Shown: positions 8,305-16,487 of the stretch, piece by piece | Layout: every line of letters starts with the position of its first letter | Numbering within the stretch: the stretch's first letter is position 1 | Assembly (NCBI GenBank): GCA_020631105.1 | Contig: JAHDHW010000008.1 | Span: 2,503-66,502, forward strand | DNA from: Saprospiraceae bacterium | GTDB taxonomy: Bacteria > Bacteroidota > Bacteroidia > Chitinophagales > Saprospiraceae | DNA length: 64,000 nucleotides | Direction: 5' to 3' | Notes under the pieces: model-generated | What the model saw: the letters and a program-made list of their open reading frames with translations, nothing else | Databases searched by the model: none | What the model was told of the DNA's origin: nothing | Translations under genes and position numbers: made by a program

Positions 8305-10524
8305 ATGGCGGAAGTCGCGGTTAACAAAGAAGAAGAAAAGAAGCTCATCATGCATGCATATCGCATGCTGCTCAAATCGATCAAGTCCAAAATGGACAAC
8401 ATCGATCGAGCTAACATCCGTATGGCTTATGAGATAGCAGTAGAAGCCCACTCGAAACAACGCAGAAAATCCGGAGAACCCTACATTCTGCACCCCATCG
8501 AAGTAGCTCGTATCTGCGCAGAAGAGATCGGACTTGGCCCTACAGCTATTGTCGCAGCTCTCCTCCACGATGTTGTAGAAGACACCGAAGTTACACTTGA
8601 TCAAATCCGTGCAAAGTTCGGACAAAAAATTGCCACGATCGTTGACGGACTCACCAAGTTGGACGGAATGTATAGCGTGGCCAGTCCTCAAGCCGAAAAC
8701 TTCAAAAAAGTACTCCGTACACTTCTTGTCGACGTACGTGTCGTCCTGATAAAAATGGCGGATCGCCTCCATAACATGAGGACCTTAGGCTCTATGCCTA
8801 AACACAAACAGCTGAAAATCGCTGCCGAAACCACTTTTATCTACGCCCCTCTGGCGCATCGACTTGGTCTCTATAGCTTCAAAACCGAGTTTCAGGATCT
8901 GGCAATGAAAATCACCGAACCGGAACTCTACAGCGAAATCGCCAGAAAATTAAAAGAAACCAAGGCACAACGTACCCGCTTCATCAATGAATTCCTAAAA
9001 CCTTTAAATGAAGCACTCAAAGAGATCGGTTTTCCTTATCGAACTACCGGAAGACCAAAATCTATCTACTCAATAGCCAATAAGATCAAATCCAAAAATG
9101 TTCCTTTTGAGGAAATTTATGACCTTTTCGCCGTACGTATCATCGTTGATGTACCTACCAAAAAAGAAAAACAGATCTGTTGGCAGATTTACTCCATCGT
9201 CACCGATGTACACACCCCCATTCCAGAGCGTCTTAAAGATTGGATTACGACACCTAAATCAAATGGATATGAGTCTTTACATACCACAGTAATCGGGCCT
9301 AAAGGTCGTTACGTAGAAGTTCAAATCCGTAGTGAACGAATGGATGAGATTGCTGAAAAAGGATTTGCTGCTCACTGGAAATATAAAGGAGGAAGCTCCT
9401 CTCGTGATGTATTCGATTCCTGGTTTGAAAACATCAGAGAAATATTAGAAAACCCTGACTCTGACAGTTTGGAGTTTATCAATGACTTCAAAACAAACTT
9501 ATTCAACGAGGAAGTCTATGTCTACACCCCTAAAGGGGATTTAAAGATTCTCCCTAAAGGTGCAACTGCACTCGACTTTGCTTTTAGCATACACTCTGAC
9601 ATCGGATATCATTGTACCGCGATCAAAGTCAACAAAAAACTTGTCCCTTTTGGCTATAAACTTCAAAATGGAGATCAGGTAAGCATTACTACCAACAACT
9701 CCCAGAAGCCAACAGAAAACTGGCTTAAAATGGTCGTTACCGGTAAAGCACGTGCCAAGATTCGTTCTTCCATGAAAGAGGAACGACGAAAAAAAGGAGA
9801 GATCGGAAAAGAGAGCTTACAACGCAAACTCAAAAACATGAAGGTTGATTTCGAACCTAATGTTGATATATTGGTCAAATATTATGGATTTACCAGTCGA
9901 GTTGACCTCTATTTTGAGATTGCAATGGGAAGAGTCCCCCTCAATGAGCTAAAAACCTATTTTAATGTTGAAAGTAATAAACTTATAGAAATAGAAGAAC
10001 CCGTAATCGAGGCTTCCGAGGTCAATAATAAACCTGCCCCCGCTAACAGTAAAAAAGACCTGGTCAAACCTAGATTGCTCATTAGTGGAGAATCTGCTGA
10101 CAAATTCGAATATTCTTTAGCCAATTGCTGTAAACCCGTAATGGGAGATGATGTCTTTGGTTTTCTAACAGTTGGCTCCGGTGTCAAGATCCATCGTACC
10201 AACTGCCCGAACGCCACAAACCTAATGGCGAATTACGGATACCGAATCGTCAAGGCAGAATGGGTTTCTTCTGGTGATACTTCCTTTGTGGTAGAATTAA
10301 AAATAACAGGTATCGACAAAGGCCCTGGAGTAATCGAACGATTAACGCATAGTATTTCCACCGACTTAGGACTAAACATTCGATCCTTCTATATCGATGG
10401 TGAAGAAGGATATTTTGAAGGAAAAATTTCACTACTCGTACTCAATAAAGATCAGTTGACCGTTGCGATCAAAGGCCTTAAAAACCTTCCGGAAGTTTCA
10501 ACTGTTGTAAGGATAGAGCATTAA
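8305..10524 (+). CDS. Bifunctional (p)ppGpp synthetase/hydrolase (RelA/SpoT)
   Basis: Makes and degrades the stringent-response alarmone. The hydrolase HD domain is intact (H63 in ILHPIEVAR, HD at 88-89 in LLHDVVEDT). The synthetase domain follows at about residues 240-350, with GYESLHTTVIGP. It has RLKD, the RxKD form typical of bifunctional enzymes rather than the ExDD form of dedicated RelA. A TGS domain (about 395-455, VYVYTPKGDLKILPKGAT) and a C-terminal ACT domain complete the usual 739-residue layout. It is transcribed divergently from tRNA-Leu and followed by a Fur-family gene. Confidence 0.96.
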   Translation: MAEVAVNKEEEKKLIMHAYRMLLKSIKSKMDNIDRANIRMAYEIAVEAHSKQRRKSGEPYILHPIEVARICAEEIGLGPTAIVAALLHDVVEDTEVTLDQIRAKFGQKIATIVDGLTKLDGMYSVASPQAENFKKVLRTLLVDVRVVLIKMADRLHNMRTLGSMPKHKQLKIAAETTFIYAPLAHRLGLYSFKTEFQDLAMKITEPELYSEIARKLKETKAQRTRFINEFLKPLNEALKEIGFPYRTTGRPKSIYSIANKIKSKNVPFEEIYDLFAVRIIVDVPTKKEKQICWQIYSIVTDVHTPIPERLKDWITTPKSNGYESLHTTVIGPKGRYVEVQIRSERMDEIAEKGFAAHWKYKGGSSSRDVFDSWFENIREILENPDSDSLEFINDFKTNLFNEEVYVYTPKGDLKILPKGATALDFAFSIHSDIGYHCTAIKVNKKLVPFGYKLQNGDQVSITTNNSQKPTENWLKMVVTGKARAKIRSSMKEERRKKGEIGKESLQRKLKNMKVDFEPNVDILVKYYGFTSRVDLYFEIAMGRVPLNELKTYFNVESNKLIEIEEPVIEASEVNNKPAPANSKKDLVKPRLLISGESADKFEYSLANCCKPVMGDDVFGFLTVGSGVKIHRTNCPNATNLMANYGYRIVKAEWVSSGDTSFVVELKITGIDKGPGVIERLTHSISTDLGLNIRSFYIDGEEGYFEGKISLLVLNKDQLTVAIKGLKNLPEVSTVVRIEH

Positions 10525-10552
10525 TGTATTTTTTAAAATCTTTTGCTTTGGC

Positions 10553-10560
10553 TACCTTTG
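10553..10560 (+). promoter_or_regulatory. -7 promoter box of the Fur-family gene
   Basis: TACCTTTG matches TAnnTTTG, 61 bases upstream of the ATG, just after the relA/spoT stop. Confidence 0.6.
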
Positions 10561-10613
10561 TCCCAATTTGCAGGCCCCACAAAATGGGCTCAATACTTTT
10601 AATCTAGTTTATC

Positions 10614-11099
10614 ATGGATAAGGCAACTCAGAATAAGGAAGAACAATTGATCCAGGAGGTGATGAATATCTTTTCAGCTCACTTAGAAAAGAATCGTCTT
10701 AGAAAAACTCCGGAACGCTACGCTATCCTTGAAGAGATTTACAGAAGGGATGACCACTTCGATGCAGAAGCTTTGTATATCCATATGAAAACTCAGAACT
10801 ACCGGGTTAGCCGTGCAACAGTTTATAACACCTTGGACTTATTGGTTTCCTGCGACCTGGTCACGAAGCACCAATTCGGCAAAAACCTCGCACAATACGA
10901 AAAATCTTATGGCTACAAACAACATGATCACATCATCTGTGTGGACTGTGGAAAAGTCGTAGAATTTTGTGATCCCCGAATCCAGCAAATAAAAAACATG
11001 ATGGGCGAATTACTACAATTCAAAGTTACTCATCATTCCTTAAACATGTACGGGCACTGCCAAAACGGAAATTGCGCATCCAAAAAACACCTGGACTAG
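10614..11099 (+). CDS. Fur-family metal-dependent transcriptional regulator
   Basis: A 161-residue repressor of the Fur family. The winged-helix recognition region is SRATVYNTLDLL (about 66-77). The dimerisation domain has the HDHIICVDCGKVVEF block with C109/C112, and the C-terminal pair C149/C154 (HCQNGNC) completes a structural zinc site. The regulatory metal and targets cannot be read from sequence; iron (Fur) is the usual default, peroxide (PerR) or zinc (Zur) remain possible. It has its own promoter-like box after relA/spoT. Confidence 0.92.
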   Translation: MDKATQNKEEQLIQEVMNIFSAHLEKNRLRKTPERYAILEEIYRRDDHFDAEALYIHMKTQNYRVSRATVYNTLDLLVSCDLVTKHQFGKNLAQYEKSYGYKQHDHIICVDCGKVVEFCDPRIQQIKNMMGELLQFKVTHHSLNMYGHCQNGNCASKKHLD

Positions 11100-11207
11100 C
11101 ACTCACAGCCCCTTATTTCCCGCATCTAGCCCTACAAAATCTGCTTTCTTTATTCCTGTATTCAAATGAATTAAATAAAAACATATTAATACATTAAAAA
11201 TATTTAT

Positions 11208-11215
11208 TATATTTG
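11208..11215 (+). promoter_or_regulatory. -7 promoter box of the STAS gene
   Basis: TATATTTG fits TAnnTTTG, 87 bases before the ATG. The leader contains GAGGAACCCCCTC flanked by TTTTTTGA and TCAAAAAA, which could fold into a hairpin. Confidence 0.45.
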
Positions 11216-11301
11216 GTAAGTTTTTTGATGGTCATCGATAGAGGAACCCCCTCAAAAAACGAAACCGACACTATTTAAGCACTTTTTAAATTTAGCAGCT
11301 G

Positions 11302-11655
11302 ATGACCTATGCTATTCACAACCATGAAGATACACAGGTAATTCAAGTCCATAATCTTCTTAATGAACTCGAGAATCTTTCTATCCTAAAAGAAATTAAA
11401 AAGCGATTTCAGGATAATCGTTCCGCATTTATAATCGACCTTTCCGAATTAGAATTCATGAACAGCGTTGGCTTAAATTTTCTAATCGCATTATTAACTG
11501 ATGCCAAGAAAAATAATAATTACATGGCAATCGCTAATGCTAATGACCAGGTCGTAAAACTTTTGAAAACCACAAAACTACTCCCCATATTTAATCTTAC
11601 TACCAGTGTAGAAGAAGCGCTTCAAGAAATTGAAAATAAATCCAATTCCCAATAG
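11302..11655 (+). CDS. STAS-domain protein (anti-sigma factor antagonist-like)
   Basis: A 117-residue single STAS domain. The signature DLSELEFMNSVGLNFLIALL places a conserved serine (S55) at the position phosphorylated by RsbW-type kinases in SpoIIAA/RsbV proteins. This suggests a partner-switching role, but no RsbW-like kinase, phosphatase or matching sigma factor is adjacent. It could therefore regulate another target. It lies between the Fur-family gene and purA, each apparently with its own promoter. Confidence 0.8.
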   Translation: MTYAIHNHEDTQVIQVHNLLNELENLSILKEIKKRFQDNRSAFIIDLSELEFMNSVGLNFLIALLTDAKKNNNYMAIANANDQVVKLLKTTKLLPIFNLTTSVEEALQEIENKSNSQ

Positions 11656-11700
11656 GCATTTTTCTACACTTCTTCCTCTAGTTTTTCTTGCTTGAGCGCA

Positions 11701-11729
11701 TTGCACTCCGTTTATTTTTGGTAACTTTG
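11701..11729 (+). promoter_or_regulatory. purA promoter (TTG-N18-TAACTTTG)
   Basis: A -33 TTG at 11701-11703 and a -7 TAACTTTG at 11722-11729 with 18-base spacing match the Bacteroidota promoter pattern. The predicted leader is about 100 bases. Confidence 0.65.
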
Positions 11730-11834
11730 CATTTTGGTAAAAGGCAATACGCCTTATACATTAAATCATGCTCTTTATAGTGGCTATTGCTTTAAAATTG
11801 CACAAGTCACTAGGCAATAAAAATAGTTACTTCA

Positions 11835-13124
11835 ATGGCTGTAGATGTTATCTTAGGTTTACAATGGGGAGACGAAGGAAAAGGAAAAATCGTTGACTAC
11901 CTCGCTGAAAAATATGATATCGTCGCCCGATTCCAGGGTGGTCCTAATGCTGGACATACTTTAAAATTCGATGGCAAAAAATTTGTTTTGCACACTGTTC
12001 CATCCGGTATTTTCCGCGAACGATTAATCAATGTTATTGGCAATGGTGTAGTCATTGACCCAATTACACTCGAAAAGGAAATCAAAAACCTGGACGATGC
12101 GGAAGTTAACTATGACGGAAGACTGCTCGTCTCTCGCAAAGCACACCTTATCCTACCTACCCATCGTTTTATTGATGCGGCTTCTGAAGCAGCCAAAGGA
12201 AAAGAAAAAATTGGCTCAACGCTGAAAGGTATAGGGCCAACCTATATGGACAAAACAGGTAGAAATGGCCTTAGAGTAGGGGATGTTGTCGCACATGATT
12301 TTAAAGCAAAATACGAAAAACTAAAAGCCAAGCATCTTGGCCTCGCACGCCTTTATCCTGACTTTGAATTTGATTTAGAAGCAGAAGAACAGAAATGGTT
12401 CTCTAGCCTGGAAGTCCTCAAAAAACTTCCAATGATCGACGGAGAGTACTACCTGAATGATGCAATCAAATCTGGCAAGAAAATCCTGGCAGAAGGTGCA
12501 CAAGGAAGCATGTTAGACATTGACTTCGGAACCTATCCTTTTGTTACTTCCTCTAACACAGTTACCGCTGGCGTTTGTAATGGCCTGGGTATAGCTCCTT
12601 CAAAAATCGGAGAAGTAATCGGCATCACTAAAGCCTATTGTACACGAGTAGGAAGTGGACCATTCCCGACTGAGCTCAATGACGAAACCGGAGAGTTTCT
12701 TCGCCAGCAAGGTGGTGAGTTCGGAGCAACCACAGGACGACCAAGACGATGCGGATGGATTGATATCCCTCAATTGAAATACACGATCATGCTTAATGGG
12801 GTAACCCAGCTAGTCGTGACAAAGATCGACATCCTTAATGAGTTTGAAAGCATCAGTGTCGGCGAAAACTATATATATAATGGTGAGGAAAGTGATCAAT
12901 TACCTTATGACATTTGCACTATTGAAGTCACTCCTGTTTATAAAGCTTACAAAGGTTGGATGAGCTCTTTAGATGGGGTTACTGATTTTGATGCACTTCC
13001 AAACGAAGCGAAAGACTACGTTCACTTATTGGAGCAAAAGCTACAAGTGCCAATTACCATGGTCTCTACAGGGCCTGAGCGTAGCAAACTGATCTTAAAA
13101 GAAAAAACAGCTTTAGCTTACTAA
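11835..13124 (+). CDS. purA: Adenylosuccinate synthetase
   Basis: First committed step from IMP to AMP: GTP-dependent condensation of IMP with aspartate. The N-terminal P-loop motif LQWGDEGKGKIVD (residues 8-20), the NAGHT motif (GGPNAGHTL) and the IMP-site block GRPRRCGWID are present. At 429 residues it has the usual length. It is monocistronic by appearance, with its own promoter and a long-arm hairpin 20 bases after the stop. Confidence 0.97.
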   Translation: MAVDVILGLQWGDEGKGKIVDYLAEKYDIVARFQGGPNAGHTLKFDGKKFVLHTVPSGIFRERLINVIGNGVVIDPITLEKEIKNLDDAEVNYDGRLLVSRKAHLILPTHRFIDAASEAAKGKEKIGSTLKGIGPTYMDKTGRNGLRVGDVVAHDFKAKYEKLKAKHLGLARLYPDFEFDLEAEEQKWFSSLEVLKKLPMIDGEYYLNDAIKSGKKILAEGAQGSMLDIDFGTYPFVTSSNTVTAGVCNGLGIAPSKIGEVIGITKAYCTRVGSGPFPTELNDETGEFLRQQGGEFGATTGRPRRCGWIDIPQLKYTIMLNGVTQLVVTKIDILNEFESISVGENYIYNGEESDQLPYDICTIEVTPVYKAYKGWMSSLDGVTDFDALPNEAKDYVHLLEQKLQVPITMVSTGPERSKLILKEKTALAY

Positions 13125-13425
13125 GCGCTTAATACTTCTATTTATTCGCAGAGGTTCCTCCCGGAAACTTCGACCGTGTCATTAAAGGGACCTCTGCGAA
13201 TTTCACACTTCTACATTCTAAGCTTTTCTCCCCTCCTCGTTCTCCGAGGATTATACATCGTATCCAAAACATTGATTCTTCTTACTCGTATTTAGACATT
13301 CAAGGTCGAACAATTACATTAGAATAGCTTTAGAGTCAAAAACTCTTTTCCTAAAAGGCATTGTTATTCGCATTTTATTAACTTGTTCTCCTGATGTCTA
13401 AGTAGTAACTTATAAACTATCATTC
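13125..13425. other. purA-fdhF intergenic region
   Basis: Apart from the purA hairpin I see no gene. Two copies of TTATTCGC occur here (13142-13149 and 13364-13371), a word that recurs in other gaps of this window. No clear TAnnTTTG box for the downstream gene was found. Confidence 0.45.
13144..13201 (+). terminator. Long-loop hairpin downstream of purA
   Basis: ATTCGCAGAGGT (13144-13155) and ACCTCTGCGAAT (13190-13201) are exact 12-bp arms, extendable by three more pairs with a G-T wobble. The 34-base interval includes a TCCTCCCGGA mini-hairpin. Only a short TTT follows, so it may be a weak terminator or an mRNA 3' stabiliser. Confidence 0.55.
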
Positions 13426-15723
13426 ATGTCCGACCATTCAAAACTTTGTGCCACTACCCCTCTCGAAACCGAGCGCCCGACAATCACCAAACCCTATCCT
13501 ATCGCAGCAGGCCCCAAAGCCGTAAAAATTGTACTGGAAGAAGGTATGAAGCAAATGAGCCTTCGAAAGTGTACAAAAACACTTTTAATGGTTAATCAGG
13601 TCAAAGGTTTTGACTGCCCTAGCTGCGCCTGGCCAGATCCTAAAGATCGATCAGCAATTGCAGAATATTGTGAAAACGGTGCAAAAGCAATCATCGAAGA
13701 AGCTACCGAAGCAAGAGCAACTCCTGCATTTTTTGCCCAACATAGTGTACAGGAGATGTCCAACTGGTCTGACTACAAAATTGGAAAAAGTGGACGTATT
13801 ACTCACCCAATGATCTTACGCCCGGGAACCGCTCATTACGAAGCCATTAGCTGGGAAGAAGCATTCACAAGTATAGCAAGTCACCTCAATACACTTAAGG
13901 ATCCTAATGAAGCGATCTTTTATACCTCAGGAAGAACAAGCAATGAAGCCGCTTTTCTTTATCAGCTATTTGTAAGGCAATTTGGGACAAACAATCTACC
14001 AGATTGCTCTAATATGTGTCATGAGTCTAGTGGTGTAGCCCTTAAAGAAACCCTTGGCATTGGTAAAGGGTCTGTCAAGCTGGAAGATTTCTACGTAGCA
14101 GACCTAATAATAGTTGTCGGGCAAAATCCTGGCACCAACCACCCCAGAATGCTTAGTGCACTTCAGGTAGCAAAAAAGAATAAAGCAGAGATCATCGCAG
14201 TCAACCCTCTACCAGAAACAGGATTAAAAAAATTCAAGAATCCACAGAATCTAAAAGGATGGATCGGTCCTTCTACGGATATCAGCGACTTATTTCTACA
14301 GCTTAAAATCGGCGGTGACTTAGCCCTTTTCAAAGCAATCATGTGCCTCCTGCTGGAGGCCGAAGATAAAAACCCGGGAAGTGTTTTTGATCAATCATTT
14401 ATTGATGATAAAACACATGGCTACCAAGCATTCATTAAGGATTTACGTACCCATTCCGCGGAAGCATTAGCTCGCGAAAGCGGCGTTAGTATCGATTTGA
14501 TACGTAGGGCCACAGAGAAAATAATAAATTCCGAGCGCATAATCATCTGCTGGGCTATGGGCATCACCCAACATAAAAACTCTGTACAAATCATTCGTGA
14601 AATCGTCAACCTCTTATTATTAAAAGGAAGTATTGGAAAACCTGGTGCAGGAACCTGCCCCGTAAGAGGACACAGTAATGTACAGGGCGATCGTACAGTT
14701 GGTATATGGCATCATTTACCCAAGGCCATGGGCGTCAAAATGAAGAATCTATTTGACTTTGAACCACCTCAGGAAGGTGGCTATGATGTAGTTAATGCGA
14801 TCAAAGCAATGGGAGAAGGAAAAGGAAAAGTATTCTTTGCTTTAGGAGGAAATTTTCTTTCCGCTTCTCCGGATACAGAATATACTGCAAAGGGCTTACA
14901 ACAATGTGAACTGACTGTTCATGTTTCCACCAAACCTAACCGGAGCCATTTGATTCACGGTAAAACTGCAATTATACTTCCTTGCCTGGGACGTACTGAA
15001 ATTGATCGGCAAAAGAACGGAGCACAATTTGTAAGTGTTGAAAACTCTATGGGTATCGTCCATAGTTCTATTGGCCAAATTGAGCCCGCATCAGAGCACT
15101 TAATGAGTGAGCCTGCAATCGTAGCGCATTTAGCCAAAGCCACTTTAAAAAATAAAAAACCGGACTGGGAATGGTTGATTGAAGATTATGATCGGATTCG
15201 GGACATTATCGAACAATGTGTGAGTGGTTTTGACAACTATAATGAAAGAGTTCGTCACGAAGGAGGATTCTATCTCCCAAATTGTGCCCGTGAGCAAAAC
15301 TTTGAAACGGCCACAGGTAAAGCAAACTTCACTATAAATCCGGTACTAAACAGCAATTTAAAAGACCATGAGTTTATGATGATGACCACCCGAAGTCATG
15401 ATCAATTTAATACGACGATCTACGGACTGGATGACCGCTATCGCGGTATCAAAAACGGTCGCCGTGTAGCCTTTATGAACAAAAAAGATATACAGAAACG
15501 TGGTTTAAAGCAGGGAGACTACGTCGACCTAAAATCTCATTACGAAAATGTTGAGCGCCTTGCACCTCGTTTTATGGTCGTTGAATATGATATCCCGGAG
15601 CAATGCGTTGGCACTTATTTCCCGGAAGCGAATGTTCTCGTCCCGGTGAACAGCTATGCGGAGCGCAGTATTACTCCTACTTCTAAATCTATTGTGATTA
15701 CTGTTGAAAAAAGTGCAGAATGA
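13426..15723 (+). CDS. FdhF/YdeP family molybdopterin oxidoreductase
   Basis: A 765-residue protein of the YdeP/FdhF2 branch of the DMSO-reductase superfamily. The N-terminal segment contains the cysteine group GFDCPSCAWPDP...EYCENG typical of this branch. The molybdopterin domain follows (YTSGRTSNEAAFLYQLFVRQFGTNN, then VGQNPGTNHPRML), and the C-terminal molydopterin-dinucleotide-binding domain contains MTTRSHDQFNTTIYG. There is no Tat or other signal peptide, so it should be cytoplasmic. The substrate is not established for most family members; formate is not certain. No fdhD, electron-transfer subunit or cofactor gene is adjacent, so it is an orphan catalytic subunit here. Confidence 0.88.
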   Translation: MSDHSKLCATTPLETERPTITKPYPIAAGPKAVKIVLEEGMKQMSLRKCTKTLLMVNQVKGFDCPSCAWPDPKDRSAIAEYCENGAKAIIEEATEARATPAFFAQHSVQEMSNWSDYKIGKSGRITHPMILRPGTAHYEAISWEEAFTSIASHLNTLKDPNEAIFYTSGRTSNEAAFLYQLFVRQFGTNNLPDCSNMCHESSGVALKETLGIGKGSVKLEDFYVADLIIVVGQNPGTNHPRMLSALQVAKKNKAEIIAVNPLPETGLKKFKNPQNLKGWIGPSTDISDLFLQLKIGGDLALFKAIMCLLLEAEDKNPGSVFDQSFIDDKTHGYQAFIKDLRTHSAEALARESGVSIDLIRRATEKIINSERIIICWAMGITQHKNSVQIIREIVNLLLLKGSIGKPGAGTCPVRGHSNVQGDRTVGIWHHLPKAMGVKMKNLFDFEPPQEGGYDVVNAIKAMGEGKGKVFFALGGNFLSASPDTEYTAKGLQQCELTVHVSTKPNRSHLIHGKTAIILPCLGRTEIDRQKNGAQFVSVENSMGIVHSSIGQIEPASEHLMSEPAIVAHLAKATLKNKKPDWEWLIEDYDRIRDIIEQCVSGFDNYNERVRHEGGFYLPNCAREQNFETATGKANFTINPVLNSNLKDHEFMMMTTRSHDQFNTTIYGLDDRYRGIKNGRRVAFMNKKDIQKRGLKQGDYVDLKSHYENVERLAPRFMVVEYDIPEQCVGTYFPEANVLVPVNSYAERSITPTSKSIVITVEKSAE

Positions 15724-15817
15724 AAGTCTTTAGTACCAGTTGTATGATAAAGTCTACTTCGAAAAATATAATGACGGGAAATAGGAAATTGCATTTCTAA
15801 ATAACGAAACTCCCCTG

Positions 15818-15857
15818 AATAATTTTGTACCGCATTCGAATCCGGTACAAAATTATT
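15818..15857 (+). terminator. Terminator-like hairpin after the molybdoenzyme gene
   Basis: Perfect 15-bp arms AATAATTTTGTACCG / CGGTACAAAATTATT with a 10-base loop, about 95 bases after the stop codon. A clean T-tract is lacking, so efficiency is uncertain. Confidence 0.6.
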
Positions 15858-16226
15858 GAATGAAGTACAAGCTTCCTAGGCCCTCTTTATTGATAAATCC
15901 CTTCTCTTATCTTACCTCCAAATAGAAATATTATTCTAATACTAAAATATCACATTCACAACTAGATATAAACCAATCTATTATAGATAAAAAATATTAA
16001 ATACGTTTTCGAAATCCTGTCACAATTTGAGCAGTAAATATTCAATAAAAGTTCAAAATTTATCAATATAGCTACTTTTAAGCATTCAACCCTCAAATTT
16101 CACCAAAAAAACAAGTCACAGATCACTCTAAAAATGAGGCAAATACCTTTATCCTAACTCTATCTTGGAGGTGTAATAAGCGTAAACAATAGGGCTATCC
16201 CTAAACCGAAATGTCTAAATCCGTAT

Positions 16227-16252
16227 CCAATCAGCGCTAAAGCGCTGATTGG
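16227..16252. repeat. Perfect 12-bp-arm palindrome in intergenic DNA
   Basis: CCAATCAGCGCT-AA-AGCGCTGATTGG. It is not followed by a T-run on either side and is not near a start codon. It may be a protein-binding site or a structural element of a non-coding RNA. Confidence 0.65.
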
Positions 16253-16422
16253 ACAGGGTTCACTCAAACAAATAATCTCTGAGTATTTTATAGATAATAA
16301 TTGCATTTACACTCCCATCTGAACAATCAATAGCAATTTATTTTCCCCTTGGACAAGATCGAGCTGAATAGTTAAAAGGATTTTAGAATAAAGACTATAC
16401 GTCTTTTATAGAGAGGTTTGAA

Positions 16423-16453
16423 AAAGCCGGCTACTGTCTTCAGTGCCGGCTTT
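16423..16453 (-). terminator. Terminator of the copper monooxygenase gene
   Basis: Stem AAAGCCGGC-t-ACTG / CAGT-GCCGGCTTT. On the minus strand it is followed by TTTTTC, 35 bases after the stop. Confidence 0.85.
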
Positions 16454-16487
16454 ATTGTATCGTTAAATTAGATTAGTTGTTCAGGCC

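Larger units (their letters stand above)
15724..16487. other. 764-base intergenic region with several hairpins
   Basis: No convincing ORF on either strand (the longest ATG frames are about 20 codons). It contains a 15-bp-arm hairpin just after the molybdoenzyme gene (15818-15857), a 12-bp-arm palindrome at 16227-16252, and the minus-strand terminator of the copper monooxygenase gene (16423-16453). The AT-rich stretch 15930-16130 has nothing I can name. Confidence 0.5.

Noticed and set aside
8296-8772. 158-codon minus-strand ORF opposite relA/spoT
   Set aside because: Lies entirely antisense to the clearly conserved HD domain of relA/spoT, and its translation has no family-like pattern.
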